In this document: positions 14,044 to 14,067 of the stretch, in pieces | Position numbering within the stretch: position 1 is the first letter of the stretch | Layout of the letters: each line of letters opens with the position of its first letter | DNA from: Akkermansiaceae bacterium UBA2367 | GTDB lineage: Bacteria > Verrucomicrobiota > Verrucomicrobiia > Verrucomicrobiales > DEV007 | Length of the DNA stretch: 14,067 nt | Assembly: GCA_002344525.1 (NCBI GenBank) | Contig: DDTJ01000047.1 | Span: 1-14,067, forward strand | Direction of reading: 5' to 3' | The notes under the pieces: model-generated | What the model was told of the DNA's origin: nothing | What the model saw: the letters and a program-made list of their open reading frames with translations, nothing else | The model's database searches: none | Translations under genes and position numbers: made by a program

Positions 14044-14067
14044 ATGTCCCATCCGTCCCCCGCCTAC
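14044..14067 (+). CDS. Possible start of a gene cut by the window edge
   Basis: An ATG at 14044 opens a frame (MSHPSPAY) that runs to the end of the window, 49 bp after the lipoprotein stop. Eight codons are too few to judge whether it is real or what it encodes. No Shine-Dalgarno precedes it, which is normal in this window. Confidence 0.2.

Overview
This window is a high-GC stretch of bacterial chromosome. It most resembles Verrucomicrobiota, with Planctomycetota a less likely alternative. The main clue is two secreted proteins that each begin with an SHD1 (SLA1 homology 1) beta-barrel module, which is characteristic of the Planctomycetes/Verrucomicrobia/Chlamydiae group. The Gfo/Idh/MocA paralogues and the general scarcity of Shine-Dalgarno sequences also fit. 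No mobile element, CRISPR array, tRNA or rRNA is visible. Coding density is very high and the strong G/C bias at third positions produces many long shadow ORFs, all of which were discarded.

Layout, left to right. Positions 71-2842 (+): an RNase E/G-type endoribonuclease, then after 21 bp an exported SHD1 protein with a gluzincin-like HExxH...E peptidase module. Positions 2933-4018 (+): a Gfo/Idh/MocA oxidoreductase, convergent across 53 bp with a four-gene minus-strand cluster. That cluster, in transcription order, is 8494 to 4072: an SHD1 protein with a LamG/DUF1080-like domain, a PBP4-type D-Ala-D-Ala carboxypeptidase, an AEC-family membrane transporter and a second, divergent Gfo/Idh/MocA oxidoreductase. 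Positions 8612-8923 (+): a small DUF4404-family protein. Positions 13365 to 8924 (-): ftsK, a RodZ-like HTH/transmembrane protein and a secreted SGNH/GDSL hydrolase. Positions 13548-13994 (+): a small lipoprotein divergent from ftsK. A last ATG at 14044 may open a gene cut off by the window edge.

Much of the window concerns cell division and the envelope: FtsK segregates DNA at the septum, the RodZ-like protein may link to cell shape, PBP4 trims peptidoglycan, and several products are exported or lipid-anchored. I see no clear undescribed multi-gene system. The items most worth a second look are two promoter-like sequences with the same geometry that would give leaderless mRNAs, the long acidic/proline-rich insertion in the FtsK motor, the ftsK/RodZ-like/SGNH hydrolase linkage, the SHD1-peptidase fusion next to rng, and the His-rich nucleotide-binding loop of the second Gfo/Idh protein.
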